26,223 nucleotides of DNA from a virus, in the IMG/VR virus record IMGVR_UViG_3300021599_003226, positions 1 through 26,223 of that record, one strand, 5' to 3'. The notes under the pieces were generated by a model that was given only the letters and a program-made list of their open reading frames with translations, did no database searches and was not told the origin of the DNA. The position numbers and the translations under genes are program-made. Positions 1 to 8,776 of the stretch are shown piece after piece (the first letter of the stretch is position 1; every line of letters begins with the position of its first letter).

Positions 1-40
1 CCTGAACTGATATGGGTCTTATAAAAGGGGTTTTTGCCAT
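1..40 (-). CDS. Start of a gene running off the left edge (probable virion protein)
   Basis: A reading frame starts with ATG at position 40 on the minus strand and stays open to the window edge, giving 13 codons: MAKTPFIRPISVQ. It begins 13 bases after the stop of the 305-residue fibre-like gene, in the same orientation, so it is probably the next gene of the late structural operon. There is no Shine-Dalgarno sequence before it, only an AT-rich stretch, as for most genes here. Thirteen residues are too few to assign a family. The call rests on the open frame, the spacing and the context, and a structural role is inference. Confidence 0.5.
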   Translation of the reverse strand, partial: MAKTPFIRPISVQ

Positions 41-53
41 TAAATGCTATTAA

Positions 54-971
54 TTAGAAGTTCCAGTTTGATGTGGCTGATAGAACGACCCATGATCCCT
101 TTTCAGAGGCATCAGATTGAGCTATTCTAGGTTCCCACATGAGGGTAAGTGCAGATTTGTACTGATTTGCAGTGGTTGTGAATTCTGGCGATGTATATTG
201 TCCATCAGCAGTATTGAATCCAGTATAGTATTGTAAACCTGGTCCAGTAACTCCAGTTGCTATTGAGCCACTTGAGGTTGCTGTGTCTATTAAAGTAACA
301 GTAAATCCTGCAGGAATATCGGAAGCTGTAGCTCCTGATCCTGTTGTTGCATAAAAGAAAAATCCAGTGGTAAATCCTGCATCACCCGGTGCAGATGAAA
401 CATAATCGGATTGAATATAAATCACATTTTCAGTCAATGTTAACTGATAAGGATTTGAGTATGTTCCTGTTACGCCTGCTCCGGGAGCAGCTGGGAATAC
501 TGTTGTAGATCCAACTGAAGCTTTTCTGTTTGTGTTTACTACGCTACCAGAAGCTCCGAAAGTTAGTGCTCCGTCCATAATTGCTTTTGCCTGGAAGGTA
601 GCAGTTGCACCAAACGTAGCAGAACCTGTTGCTGAAAAGGCATTCGATTGAAGCACATTTGAGAAAATACCAGTGGCACCAGCAATCGTATTAGAAGCTA
701 CCATAAAACCAGCACTTGCTCCAGTTCCATAAATTTGAATAGTTGGAGATCCTGCTGAAGGCATGACCATACTATTGGAAAGGAAGGACTTAGCCTTGAT
801 TTGACCGCTGGAAGCTGAAGAAACGTCTATCGATCCAGTTAAAACATTAATGTTAAAAGTGTCTTCTAAATCATTATAAGCGTTCTCTAATAGTAAAAAA
901 TTAGCATTAATTGTAAGTCTTGAACCCGAAATAGAATCGGTTCCAAGGATTTCATTGATTGTTACTGCCAT
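54..971 (-). CDS. Fibre-like virion structural protein (305 aa)
   Basis: This 305-residue protein is rich in Ser, Thr, Ala and Gly and poor in charged residues and Cys. Short beta-prone stretches alternate with small-residue turns, as in phage fibres and tail appendages. The first 40 residues form a distinct start, with a helical-looking segment rich in Leu and Asn (about residues 19-38) that could be an attachment or trimerisation piece. The middle (about 60-150) has repeated ATG/GAT/SAT-type low-complexity segments, and the C-terminal half looks like a compact beta domain ending in Trp-Asn-Phe. There is no signal peptide or membrane segment. It lies in the late minus-strand direction but is separated from the giant baseplate gene by the opposing phoH gene, so it probably has its own promoter in the 972-1046 gap. 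No enzyme motif is visible, and the exact role (fibre, decoration or accessory protein) is unknown. Confidence 0.6.
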   Translation of the reverse strand: MAVTINEILGTDSISGSRLTINANFLLLENAYNDLEDTFNINVLTGSIDVSSASSGQIKAKSFLSNSMVMPSAGSPTIQIYGTGASAGFMVASNTIAGATGIFSNVLQSNAFSATGSATFGATATFQAKAIMDGALTFGASGSVVNTNRKASVGSTTVFPAAPGAGVTGTYSNPYQLTLTENVIYIQSDYVSSAPGDAGFTTGFFFYATTGSGATASDIPAGFTVTLIDTATSSGSIATGVTGPGLQYYTGFNTADGQYTSPEFTTTANQYKSALTLMWEPRIAQSDASEKGSWVVLSATSNWNF

Positions 972-988
972 TTGGGATTTCTTTTTTT

Positions 989-998
989 GATATATATC
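989..998. promoter_or_regulatory. Palindromic ATATATA element in the divergent gap
   Basis: GATATATATC is a perfect 10-base palindrome in the 75-base gap between the fibre-like gene (minus, start at 971) and phoH (plus, start at 1047 or 1083). It lies 17 bases before the minus-strand start and about 48 bases before the plus-strand one. Related ATATATA cores precede four other genes in this window. It resembles the T4 late promoter core (TATAAATA), and its symmetry would allow use in both directions. The promoter role is inference. Confidence 0.35.
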
Positions 999-1046
999 CT
1001 GTACTAATCAAGATAGGAAAAGACAGGCATTTTATTAAACAGCAAA

Positions 1047-1757
1047 ATGCTAAGTAGTTTCTTAGAAAAAAAGAGTTTCTTTATGACAACTGAAAACAAC
1101 TGGACCCAGAAAAGAAAACCTAAAAATCCTATTAAATTCAAGATCACTCTAAACGACGAACAGAAAGAAGCAAAAAGAATTATTCTAGAAAATCCTGTAA
1201 ATGTTCTTAAGGGAGCAGCAGGATCTGGTAAGACACTTTTGGCTGTTCAGATAGCTTTAGACTTGTTATTTACTAGAGAGGTAGAAAGAATTGTAATCAC
1301 CAGACCAACTGTAGCCAAGGAGGATATAGGTTTTTTGCCCGGCGATTTAAAGGAAAAAATGGATCCGTGGTTGGCTCCAATTTATTCAAATTTAGAGATG
1401 CTATACGAAAAGGAGAAAATCCAAAAACTCCTAGCTGAAGGGATAATTGAAATATTGCCATTTCCTTTCATGAGAGGTAGAACCCTTGTTAATTCATGTG
1501 TGGTAGTTGATGAAGCACAAAACGTCACAATGAACCAGATGGAAATGGTTCTAGGTAGATTAGGAGTCGGTTCTAAGATCATGATTTGTGGGGACACTTC
1601 TCAGATAGATCTTAAAAACAAGAAGGAATCGGGATTAGATTTCATGAACACCATCTCTGCAAGAGTAGAAGGAGTTAAGGTTATTTCACTCAAGCAAAAC
1701 CATAGACATCCAATCGTTCCTTCTATCTTAGACGTTTACAGGGAGTATACAGTTTAA
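1047..1757 (+). CDS. phoH: PhoH-family ATPase
   Basis: This is a PhoH-like P-loop NTPase, a family close to the ATPase half of superfamily 1 helicases and widespread in marine and large phages. The Walker A motif GAAGSGKT is at residues 56-63, the Walker B region CVVVDEAQN at 151-159, and the GDTSQ sensor-like motif at 182-186. ITRPTV (84-89) and the closing QNHRHP stretch are also typical. At 236 residues it is essentially the ATPase domain alone. A second in-frame ATG at 1083 (Met13) would give MTTENNW at the N-terminus and is at least as likely as the upstream start, since neither has a clear ribosome binding site. It is one of only two plus-strand genes. Its stop (1755-1757) overlaps the stop of the 2,256-aa gene on the other strand (1754-1756). 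The cellular role of phage PhoH remains unsettled; phosphate-starvation or RNA-related roles have been proposed for the family. Confidence 0.93.
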   Translation: MLSSFLEKKSFFMTTENNWTQKRKPKNPIKFKITLNDEQKEAKRIILENPVNVLKGAAGSGKTLLAVQIALDLLFTREVERIVITRPTVAKEDIGFLPGDLKEKMDPWLAPIYSNLEMLYEKEKIQKLLAEGIIEILPFPFMRGRTLVNSCVVVDEAQNVTMNQMEMVLGRLGVGSKIMICGDTSQIDLKNKKESGLDFMNTISARVEGVKVISLKQNHRHPIVPSILDVYREYTV

Positions 1758-4700
1758 ACCTCTAATTCCTGAGATTCTTGTTCAAGATCGAACTTTGATA
1801 AAGGTGGAAATCCTAATGTCTTTCTGTTGTCGTAGATTGTACGAATTAGATAGTCGTCTGGATTTACAACTTCAGGAATTAAGTCTCCCGCAAAAGCTTC
1901 TTTGTGGTCTATAACACGAACTTTTCCTTTGTGTTGTGTTTCATAAGTGTTTCCGTTTGCGTCTTGTAATTGACAAGAAATGGAATAAAAACCAGGAGTT
2001 GTGAATGTCCAAATGAAATATGGAGTTCTTCTAACCTTTACTATTTCTTCACCAGTGTCAGTGTCAGTTAAAACCCATGTGTGGTTTTTCTTTCCAGGAA
2101 TTAAAGAATCAATTGGATTTATGAAAATGGTTGAAGCCAAAGGGATTTCGAATTCTTCTTGATAGAATCTTTCCTCTTTCCAAGACCAAGAATGTGAACC
2201 TAACCAGCTTTGTACAGATCCTATGCTAAGACCTGGATCAAACCTTTCTTTAGGTATTTTCCCAATGAAAGCATCGTTAAGTGTTCCTGGAGGAGTTGCG
2301 AGGTAGGGGGAGAAATCCGCATTGCCTCTAAATAGTCCAGTGATGTAAACATTTTCTTCGTCGTCAAGAATAAGATCTGCTCCAGAATCACTATTGACCC
2401 CACCTGCAGTTACAATGTCTATCAATAATCCATCCTTGTTGAATTTGGTCAAGTAAATATCAGATCCACCCCTAGAAACAACAGTATCTGGTGAAAAATA
2501 TGCTGTAGTTGTGAAGGATCCAGTAATATAAACATTCTCTTGGGAATCACTTTCTATGTCAAAAGCAAAATCCCCAGAAGCTCCTCCACACATTTTCATC
2601 CAAATCAATTTACCAGTTGATAGAAGCTTAATGACAAAAATATCTGATGAAGAAGAGAAAGAAGAAATAGATTGACCTTCCAATTCAAGTGTTCCTGTAA
2701 ATGCTCCAGTTACCAAAAGATGTCCATTTGGATCTAATGTGATTGAATTTGTAGAAATCGATGTGGTTGGTGTTGCAGCCAAAGACTCGGCCCAAAGACA
2801 CGTTCCACTTCCTGCATCAAATTTTGCAAGGAACATATCAGTAGATCCAACATTTGTAAGTTCGATTCCACCTAAGTCTATAATTCCTGAAAATATTCCT
2901 GAGCAATAAACGTATTCTTCGTTAAGTACTGCGATTTCAAAAACTCTTGATATACTTGATGACTCAATTTGCTTGACCCAGACATAATCAAAATTGAAGT
3001 CAAGTTTAGCGATGAATCCATTAGAATTGGTTGCAGTTAATGTGAATGGCCCAAAGTTAACTGTACCTCTAAAGCTACCACATATATAAACGTTCTCATA
3101 TTTGTCAGTTTTAACATCGAAAATAAATCTTGTGCTAGGAACTGATATTGTTAAAGAATTAAGCTGTACACCATCCGGACTTATCTTAACTAATTCTAAG
3201 GTTGATGATAGTTGATCCTCATATACAACATACAAATTGTTGTAAGCATCTGTTGTTACAGATCTAGAGGTTATTAAGTTTCCTGGGCTATTAAGAGAAA
3301 TTGCCCATTGTAAAACCCCTACCTTATTATACTTAGTGACGTAAACACTTTGCGAGGATTCAGTAAGAGTGACTGTGGAAATATTGCTTTTTTCTCCCAA
3401 AGTTATTGTTCCTCTGAAATCTCCTATGCCTATAATAAAGCCTTCAGAATCAACTGTAAGTTTAACTCCCTGGTCATTAAAATTACTTCCAAGTGTTACT
3501 ACCCATTCGAAATTTTGGAATAAATCATTTGATTTTTTCTGCAGAATTCTTTCTATTTGAGCGTTTCTCCAGTAACTTTCCTTAGTCGCTTTTCCGCTAA
3601 TAATATCTCTAAGTGGTGCATATAAGAAGGTATCATTTAAATTTAGAGAAGGGAATTGGTTTTTCAAACTTTCTAATGAATACCTCTGCCAAGTTGGTTT
3701 ATACCAAGAATATCTGTCAACAGAAGGAATTTCTGGTCTAACTATATTGGAATCTAAAGTGATGTTGTCATAGAACGGACCAACTAAGAAATTGAATCCT
3801 ATTTGGTTGTTTCCTATAGCAGAATTGTAAACATATTTTATTTTAGGAAGGGGCGTCGATGTTTCGTGATAAACAAAATCCCAACCATTTGTTCCACTAA
3901 ACTTAGATGTAGCGTGAATGTGAGGAATAATATAATCTAACTTACCTATTTCTCCAGCTAAAGTTGTAAATATTAAATTTCTAGGGAAAGTTGTTTCTCC
4001 ATTCTTAATAGTTTTCCAGGGTGCTGAAAGAGCAGATTTTCCGTAAACATTTGGACAAGGATCAATAGGAGTTGATCCATCGTTTCTATATAGAACCTGA
4101 GTGAAGAAGTAACCATCAAAGAAATAAAGCTCAGATGAAGAAGGTGCTGTTTCAATAGCAAACCAGATATTTCCGTTGCCTGTTTCAACTATGTTTGTAA
4201 AGTTACCAACAGAAATCTCAGGATTAGTTGAATTGTTCCAAACTGCCCATCTTTCCTCGTCCCAATAAGCTAATCCGTTATCAGTTCCTATCCATTTATG
4301 ATTTAGTGAATCGAGTTCAATTGAATAAACATCATTAGAAGGAATACCAGAACTGGATGTATTGAAGTTTCTGAAGTTAACCCCATCAAATCTAATAAGT
4401 CCAGCATTTTCAGTAGCTATCCATAAATACCATTTAGTGAATGAATAATATTCCAGTCGTAAATCTCTAATAATATCATCACCAAGATCTGAATTGGAAG
4501 GAGTAAAGAGTTTCCAAGATTTTCCAAATCCATCATAGTAAAGAAGTCCATTATAGGAAGGTGATGTATTTGAAATAAAAGCTGCAAAAATATCCCCTGA
4601 TTGTGGATTAATCTCAATAACTTTAATACTTGAGTTAGCATCTGGACAAACCATATTCCCCTGATTGTCTATGAATTCTGTTAAATCATAAGCATAATTT

Positions 4701-7700
4701 TCTTCTGGAGCATTGTCATTTATTTTAACCAGAGGTTTGTCAGTGTTCTCAACACCTATCCATTTAACATCATTGCTATCGATTTTGATGCAATTAGTTT
4801 GTACCGCTATTCCAGGAATAGGACTGTTAGTACTATTGTATGTTTCGAAATTGGCACCATCAAATCTGATTAAATCCTCTCCCGTAACCCAAATATCCCC
4901 ATCACCGTCCCAAGCAATTCCTGTTGGTTCAATTATAACTGGTGAATATGAAGGAATAGCCCAGAAGTTCGATGTCACATTTCTTGGCCCTGGAGTTGTA
5001 GTGATATCAGGAGAAATGAGGTTTCCTTCAGGATCTTCTGGTAATTCAGAATATCCTCTTACCACATAATCAAATCTTTGTATGTTTTCGTCTTCTGACA
5101 AATTCAATTGATTAGCAGCTTCGAAAAGATCTAGGTATGAATTTCCGGGCGAATCAGTCTCAGTAAAGACAATACCATTGGTTTGTTCAGAAACTCTTAC
5201 TCTATCTCCATATTGCAGAGAATAGAGATCGAATCCGCCCAACCAGTCGTTGTGATAATCATACATGTCCCAAGTGTGGGCATATGCTTTTGCAAACTCG
5301 AAATCTTCGAAGGTGTCCCAGCAAAGTTTTTTCGTTCCCCAATATTTCATTTCTGCTTTCGGAAGTGCCCCGAAATCATATTCAACATACTCTTCAGTTT
5401 GATTAGAACCTCCAGAGAATGTTGTTGATAATGGAGATGCATGGATTGATCCAGAGACCTGCACTACTAAGCTCTTACCATTCCATAGTGATCCTGAGTC
5501 ATTAGGAGCTTGTATAACGAATGTTTTATCACCTGAAGTGATTATTGAATCAGTTAAGCTAATGATCTTGTATTTGGGCTGTAATACAGAATTATTAATG
5601 GCACTGTATATTACACTGGATGTTGATTCAATATCTCCTTGAAAATTACAATCAGCAATCTTAATTGAATCAGCAAATATTTTTATATTTCCTGGACCAA
5701 AAGCAGAGCCACCACTAATGGGAGTTATTACAATTTCTGGAATCTGGAAAGTTGTTGATGAAAGAACATTGATTACAAACTGTCCATAGGGATCATCTGA
5801 AGAATCTAAAATCCAAACAGTGTCACCTGTTGTGTATCCATGAGCAGATGTTGTTGTAACAACTGCAAGGGAGTAACCTCCATCAACTAATGTGCTTTCG
5901 ATTGTTGAAACAGCAACTGAATCCACTCCCATCTCAAAAGTTGTTGTGGCTTTAACTTCTGCTATTTTAGAAAGTACCTCACAACTTTGACCCTCATTGA
6001 AGTTATTTGAATATTCAGGGAAATTTTGGATAAAGTCAGAAATAAGACTTGTTTCGTCCGTGTTTTCAACAGGCCAGATCCATTGTGATGGATAACTTTC
6101 CCATTTCAAAGGCATATTTTCCCAATCGTACTTTTCAGATTGTCTAAACCTAGTTATGGTGTTCAATTCAATCTCTCTTTTTCCGACAGTGATTACGCTT
6201 CTTTTAATGCCTAACGAAATGGAATTTAAAGTGTCCCAAACTCTACACTTGACATTATAATCTCCAGTATAAGGAAGAAAGTGAACTATTGTTTCTAATT
6301 CAGGAAGACCCCCTCTAATTTGGAAATAATAAGGTCTATCATCTTCTTTGTAAATTGTCCACTCAATTTCATAAAAATCTAAGTAAGATAACCTTGACCA
6401 AGAGTAAAATCCTCCCGAATTTACATAGTTTTGGAAGTAAGTAAAACTATAGGAAGAGAAAGTCAAATTGGTAGGACTAACATTCCAGCTCGAATAGCTT
6501 CCTGATCCTCTGGTGCTTATTACCTGAATAGTTATTAAACCAGTAGCGGTGTCATACCCACCAGGAATAACATATCCCAAACAAAGATTACCAGGGGAAG
6601 TATCAGATTCAACTCTAACAAACACATTATCTGAAGAAGCAGAAAACCAATCGTTTCCAGAACCGATATTAAGTAAAAGAGTTTGTGGAAAGGTATAGCT
6701 TAATTCAAAACTTGTGGCTGATGTTACTGTTTGAAAAGGAGTACCAGGATTGCTTTGAATGGTTCCAGTGTAACTTGCTATGTCAAATAAATCTGTTGTG
6801 ATAGTTGGATCTAAAGTTTCCCAAGTAGCACTTATTTCGTCCCAGGCCAGATCAAAAGTTGAATCAGTTATAATCACTGGGCAACCAGCAGGCAAAACGT
6901 GTTCGGTACCAGACGAGAACAATTGATAACCTGGATAATCATAATCCCCGTCTCCTAAGAATTTAGGCATTGTTCCTTCTTCAACATCTTGATAGTAAGA
7001 TTCTATCGCAGTTTTAAACGGTGCAATAGAAGGTACTGGATATTCTTGAAAAAATGAATAAGGATCTACTGTGTTACCATAATAGCTTATTCCTAGCTCA
7101 GTTCCATTGATATTAGGATAAAGAAGAGATTCCTGGTTGGGTTTTGTATAAAAAACTCTTAGGTCCTCGATGTATCCCTTTTCTGGAAATACTGTGAAGT
7201 CTACCTTTATTCCAGATTTAATTTCACTTATTCCAAGTTGATCAACCCAACCCCTGGTTTTGTAAATGTTAAAATAAACACCTTCACCTGTGATGTCTAC
7301 TATTCTTGCATTGAGAGGTAAATAGTCTCTTTTCAAACGCTCTTTGAGACCGAAAAGTTTTATAAGAACTTCTTCAGGGCTAAATAAGAAAGCATCCTCA
7401 ACAACAGGATACCCAAACTCGTCTTCGTCTACTGAATCATTAACTCTATTGATGTCATAAAAAAGTCCAAAAAGTGAAGTCTTTTTAAATGATTTGGACG
7501 GAAATAGTTGTTCATACTGTTTCTTGAGACCAAAAGACCCATCAGGTTTTTTTCCATAGATCTCAACTTGCTTGAATTTCCCCTCATTTTCGTCTTTCAA
7601 TAAACTGCTTATGAGAGAAAGAGAATCTTGTCCTTGTAAGTTCTTTGTGGCTAACTGCTTTAAGATTTGTGAATTCTGCTGTAAAGGAGTAAGTACTGAA

Positions 7701-8524
7701 GCAGAATCTTTCTTAATATTTAGCCAATATTCTTTAATTCTAAGATCATAGTATCCAAAGAACTTAATAGCATTAAATAAGGATTTATATGAGCCAAGGT
7801 AAGGAAATATACTTTCTCCTGTTAAAAGAAGTTCCTTTCTTTTTTCGTTTATAATTTTAAAATCAGGAAGAGGTTCTTTAATGTCAGTTTCTCTAACAAT
7901 AAAAGAATCTTCAGCAATAAAAGACCTTCCAAAATTGTCAAGTAGAACACCTAATCTTGAATCCTCTCCCTCAACTTCTCCGTGAAAATTCACTCTAAGA
8001 ATTGTAACAGGATTATCAGGATCTGTATAGTCTTCTAAAATTAATACTCTATCATATACACCCTCATTATCAGAATTGAGAGCAATATTGATCTGCATTG
8101 AAGAAGAAGTGATTTCGGATGTAACCACTAGTCCTGAAGGAGATGATATCACATCACCAGGAACAACTTCAGGGAAAAACTCTACATTATCTGCTTCAAC
8201 TAAAATTGGTGCATCTAAGTTTCCGTCTACACCTAATTCATAAGTGTAGATAATAGAAGAAACATCAACCTTTCCATCATAATCTGATTCCCATTTAGTT
8301 CTCCAAACAGGAGTTCCTGGGCTAACACCATAGCTGTGAGGAAATCCATATTTTGTCTCAGAAAGATTATCCAGGAATTTTTCGATAACAAAAATGTGTT
8401 CGATTTCAAAAAGCTTTTCTGAAACCAAGGGGAATAATACAGATCCTTCCCAATAATCTCCATTCCATTCGAAATTATATTGCTCTCCCTGTTTATCGAA
8501 AAATAATAGATTCTGATTAACCAT
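1754..8524 (-). CDS. Giant baseplate/fibre protein with two beta-propeller regions (2,256 aa)
   Basis: A very large structural protein and the last gene of a tightly packed run (gp25-like, gp6-like, 82 aa, this gene; gaps of 1-2 bases). In T4 the gene after 25 and 6 is 7, a large wedge protein, so the first roughly 470 residues may anchor it in the baseplate. That is inference from position. Visible parts in order: a PKD-like beta-sandwich near 710-780; a small domain near 865-935 with the HGYTTGDTVWI signature seen in many phage structural proteins; a region at about 1195-1530 with blades of the Reg_prop type (IWVTG, KWIGT, LWIAT followed by a Gly-rich turn and a Phe/Tyr-Asp-Gly end); seven SBBP-like blades at about 1668-2100 (for example ENVYITGSF followed by DIYLTKF); and a second PKD-like domain near 2131-2206. 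Such domains bind ligands or make protein contacts, so host-surface recognition is plausible. No catalytic motif was seen. Confidence 0.85.
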   Translation of the reverse strand: MVNQNLLFFDKQGEQYNFEWNGDYWEGSVLFPLVSEKLFEIEHIFVIEKFLDNLSETKYGFPHSYGVSPGTPVWRTKWESDYDGKVDVSSIIYTYELGVDGNLDAPILVEADNVEFFPEVVPGDVISSPSGLVVTSEITSSSMQINIALNSDNEGVYDRVLILEDYTDPDNPVTILRVNFHGEVEGEDSRLGVLLDNFGRSFIAEDSFIVRETDIKEPLPDFKIINEKRKELLLTGESIFPYLGSYKSLFNAIKFFGYYDLRIKEYWLNIKKDSASVLTPLQQNSQILKQLATKNLQGQDSLSLISSLLKDENEGKFKQVEIYGKKPDGSFGLKKQYEQLFPSKSFKKTSLFGLFYDINRVNDSVDEDEFGYPVVEDAFLFSPEEVLIKLFGLKERLKRDYLPLNARIVDITGEGVYFNIYKTRGWVDQLGISEIKSGIKVDFTVFPEKGYIEDLRVFYTKPNQESLLYPNINGTELGISYYGNTVDPYSFFQEYPVPSIAPFKTAIESYYQDVEEGTMPKFLGDGDYDYPGYQLFSSGTEHVLPAGCPVIITDSTFDLAWDEISATWETLDPTITTDLFDIASYTGTIQSNPGTPFQTVTSATSFELSYTFPQTLLLNIGSGNDWFSASSDNVFVRVESDTSPGNLCLGYVIPGGYDTATGLITIQVISTRGSGSYSSWNVSPTNLTFSSYSFTYFQNYVNSGGFYSWSRLSYLDFYEIEWTIYKEDDRPYYFQIRGGLPELETIVHFLPYTGDYNVKCRVWDTLNSISLGIKRSVITVGKREIELNTITRFRQSEKYDWENMPLKWESYPSQWIWPVENTDETSLISDFIQNFPEYSNNFNEGQSCEVLSKIAEVKATTTFEMGVDSVAVSTIESTLVDGGYSLAVVTTTSAHGYTTGDTVWILDSSDDPYGQFVINVLSSTTFQIPEIVITPISGGSAFGPGNIKIFADSIKIADCNFQGDIESTSSVIYSAINNSVLQPKYKIISLTDSIITSGDKTFVIQAPNDSGSLWNGKSLVVQVSGSIHASPLSTTFSGGSNQTEEYVEYDFGALPKAEMKYWGTKKLCWDTFEDFEFAKAYAHTWDMYDYHNDWLGGFDLYSLQYGDRVRVSEQTNGIVFTETDSPGNSYLDLFEAANQLNLSEDENIQRFDYVVRGYSELPEDPEGNLISPDITTTPGPRNVTSNFWAIPSYSPVIIEPTGIAWDGDGDIWVTGEDLIRFDGANFETYNSTNSPIPGIAVQTNCIKIDSNDVKWIGVENTDKPLVKINDNAPEENYAYDLTEFIDNQGNMVCPDANSSIKVIEINPQSGDIFAAFISNTSPSYNGLLYYDGFGKSWKLFTPSNSDLGDDIIRDLRLEYYSFTKWYLWIATENAGLIRFDGVNFRNFNTSSSGIPSNDVYSIELDSLNHKWIGTDNGLAYWDEERWAVWNNSTNPEISVGNFTNIVETGNGNIWFAIETAPSSSELYFFDGYFFTQVLYRNDGSTPIDPCPNVYGKSALSAPWKTIKNGETTFPRNLIFTTLAGEIGKLDYIIPHIHATSKFSGTNGWDFVYHETSTPLPKIKYVYNSAIGNNQIGFNFLVGPFYDNITLDSNIVRPEIPSVDRYSWYKPTWQRYSLESLKNQFPSLNLNDTFLYAPLRDIISGKATKESYWRNAQIERILQKKSNDLFQNFEWVVTLGSNFNDQGVKLTVDSEGFIIGIGDFRGTITLGEKSNISTVTLTESSQSVYVTKYNKVGVLQWAISLNSPGNLITSRSVTTDAYNNLYVVYEDQLSSTLELVKISPDGVQLNSLTISVPSTRFIFDVKTDKYENVYICGSFRGTVNFGPFTLTATNSNGFIAKLDFNFDYVWVKQIESSSISRVFEIAVLNEEYVYCSGIFSGIIDLGGIELTNVGSTDMFLAKFDAGSGTCLWAESLAATPTTSISTNSITLDPNGHLLVTGAFTGTLELEGQSISSFSSSSDIFVIKLLSTGKLIWMKMCGGASGDFAFDIESDSQENVYITGSFTTTAYFSPDTVVSRGGSDIYLTKFNKDGLLIDIVTAGGVNSDSGADLILDDEENVYITGLFRGNADFSPYLATPPGTLNDAFIGKIPKERFDPGLSIGSVQSWLGSHSWSWKEERFYQEEFEIPLASTIFINPIDSLIPGKKNHTWVLTDTDTGEEIVKVRRTPYFIWTFTTPGFYSISCQLQDANGNTYETQHKGKVRVIDHKEAFAGDLIPEVVNPDDYLIRTIYDNRKTLGFPPLSKFDLEQESQELEV

Positions 8525-8525
8525 C

Positions 8526-8774
8526 TTACCTTACATACTTATTGTTTTTAGGAACTGTATAATTTATATAGTTCTTAATATATTTCGTAGATTCAAATAG
8601 TTGATGTACTACCCTTTCAATACTGCTTAGTATCAACATTCTGGACTCATCTCCTTGTAGAATTTGATTGGATAATGTTTTCTCAAAAATCTTACCCTCA
8701 TAATCAAATCCAACATTGGATCTAATCTCGTTTTGAGATCTTATAAACTCATACCAGCTGGGTTTGTTTGTCAT
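8526..8774 (-). CDS. Small conserved-position tail protein of unknown function (82 aa)
   Basis: An 82-residue protein fitted between the gp6-like gene (2-base gap upstream) and the giant gene (1-base gap downstream), which makes it a real, probably translationally coupled member of the operon. It is mostly polar with a predicted helical middle (about residues 28-66, including a hydrophobic-heptad-like run around RMLILSSIERVVHQLF) and a basic end. It has no signal peptide, membrane segment or recognisable motif. A small wedge-assembly or adaptor protein would fit the place, but the sequence gives no family assignment. Confidence 0.7.
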   Translation of the reverse strand: MTNKPSWYEFIRSQNEIRSNVGFDYEGKIFEKTLSNQILQGDESRMLILSSIERVVHQLFESTKYIKNYINYTVPKNNKYVR

Positions 8775-8776
8775 AG

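Noticed and set aside
4713-5069. Plus-strand open frame of 118 codons
   Set aside because: It is opposite the propeller region of the giant gene, whose frame is intact and recognisable; this is a chance open frame.
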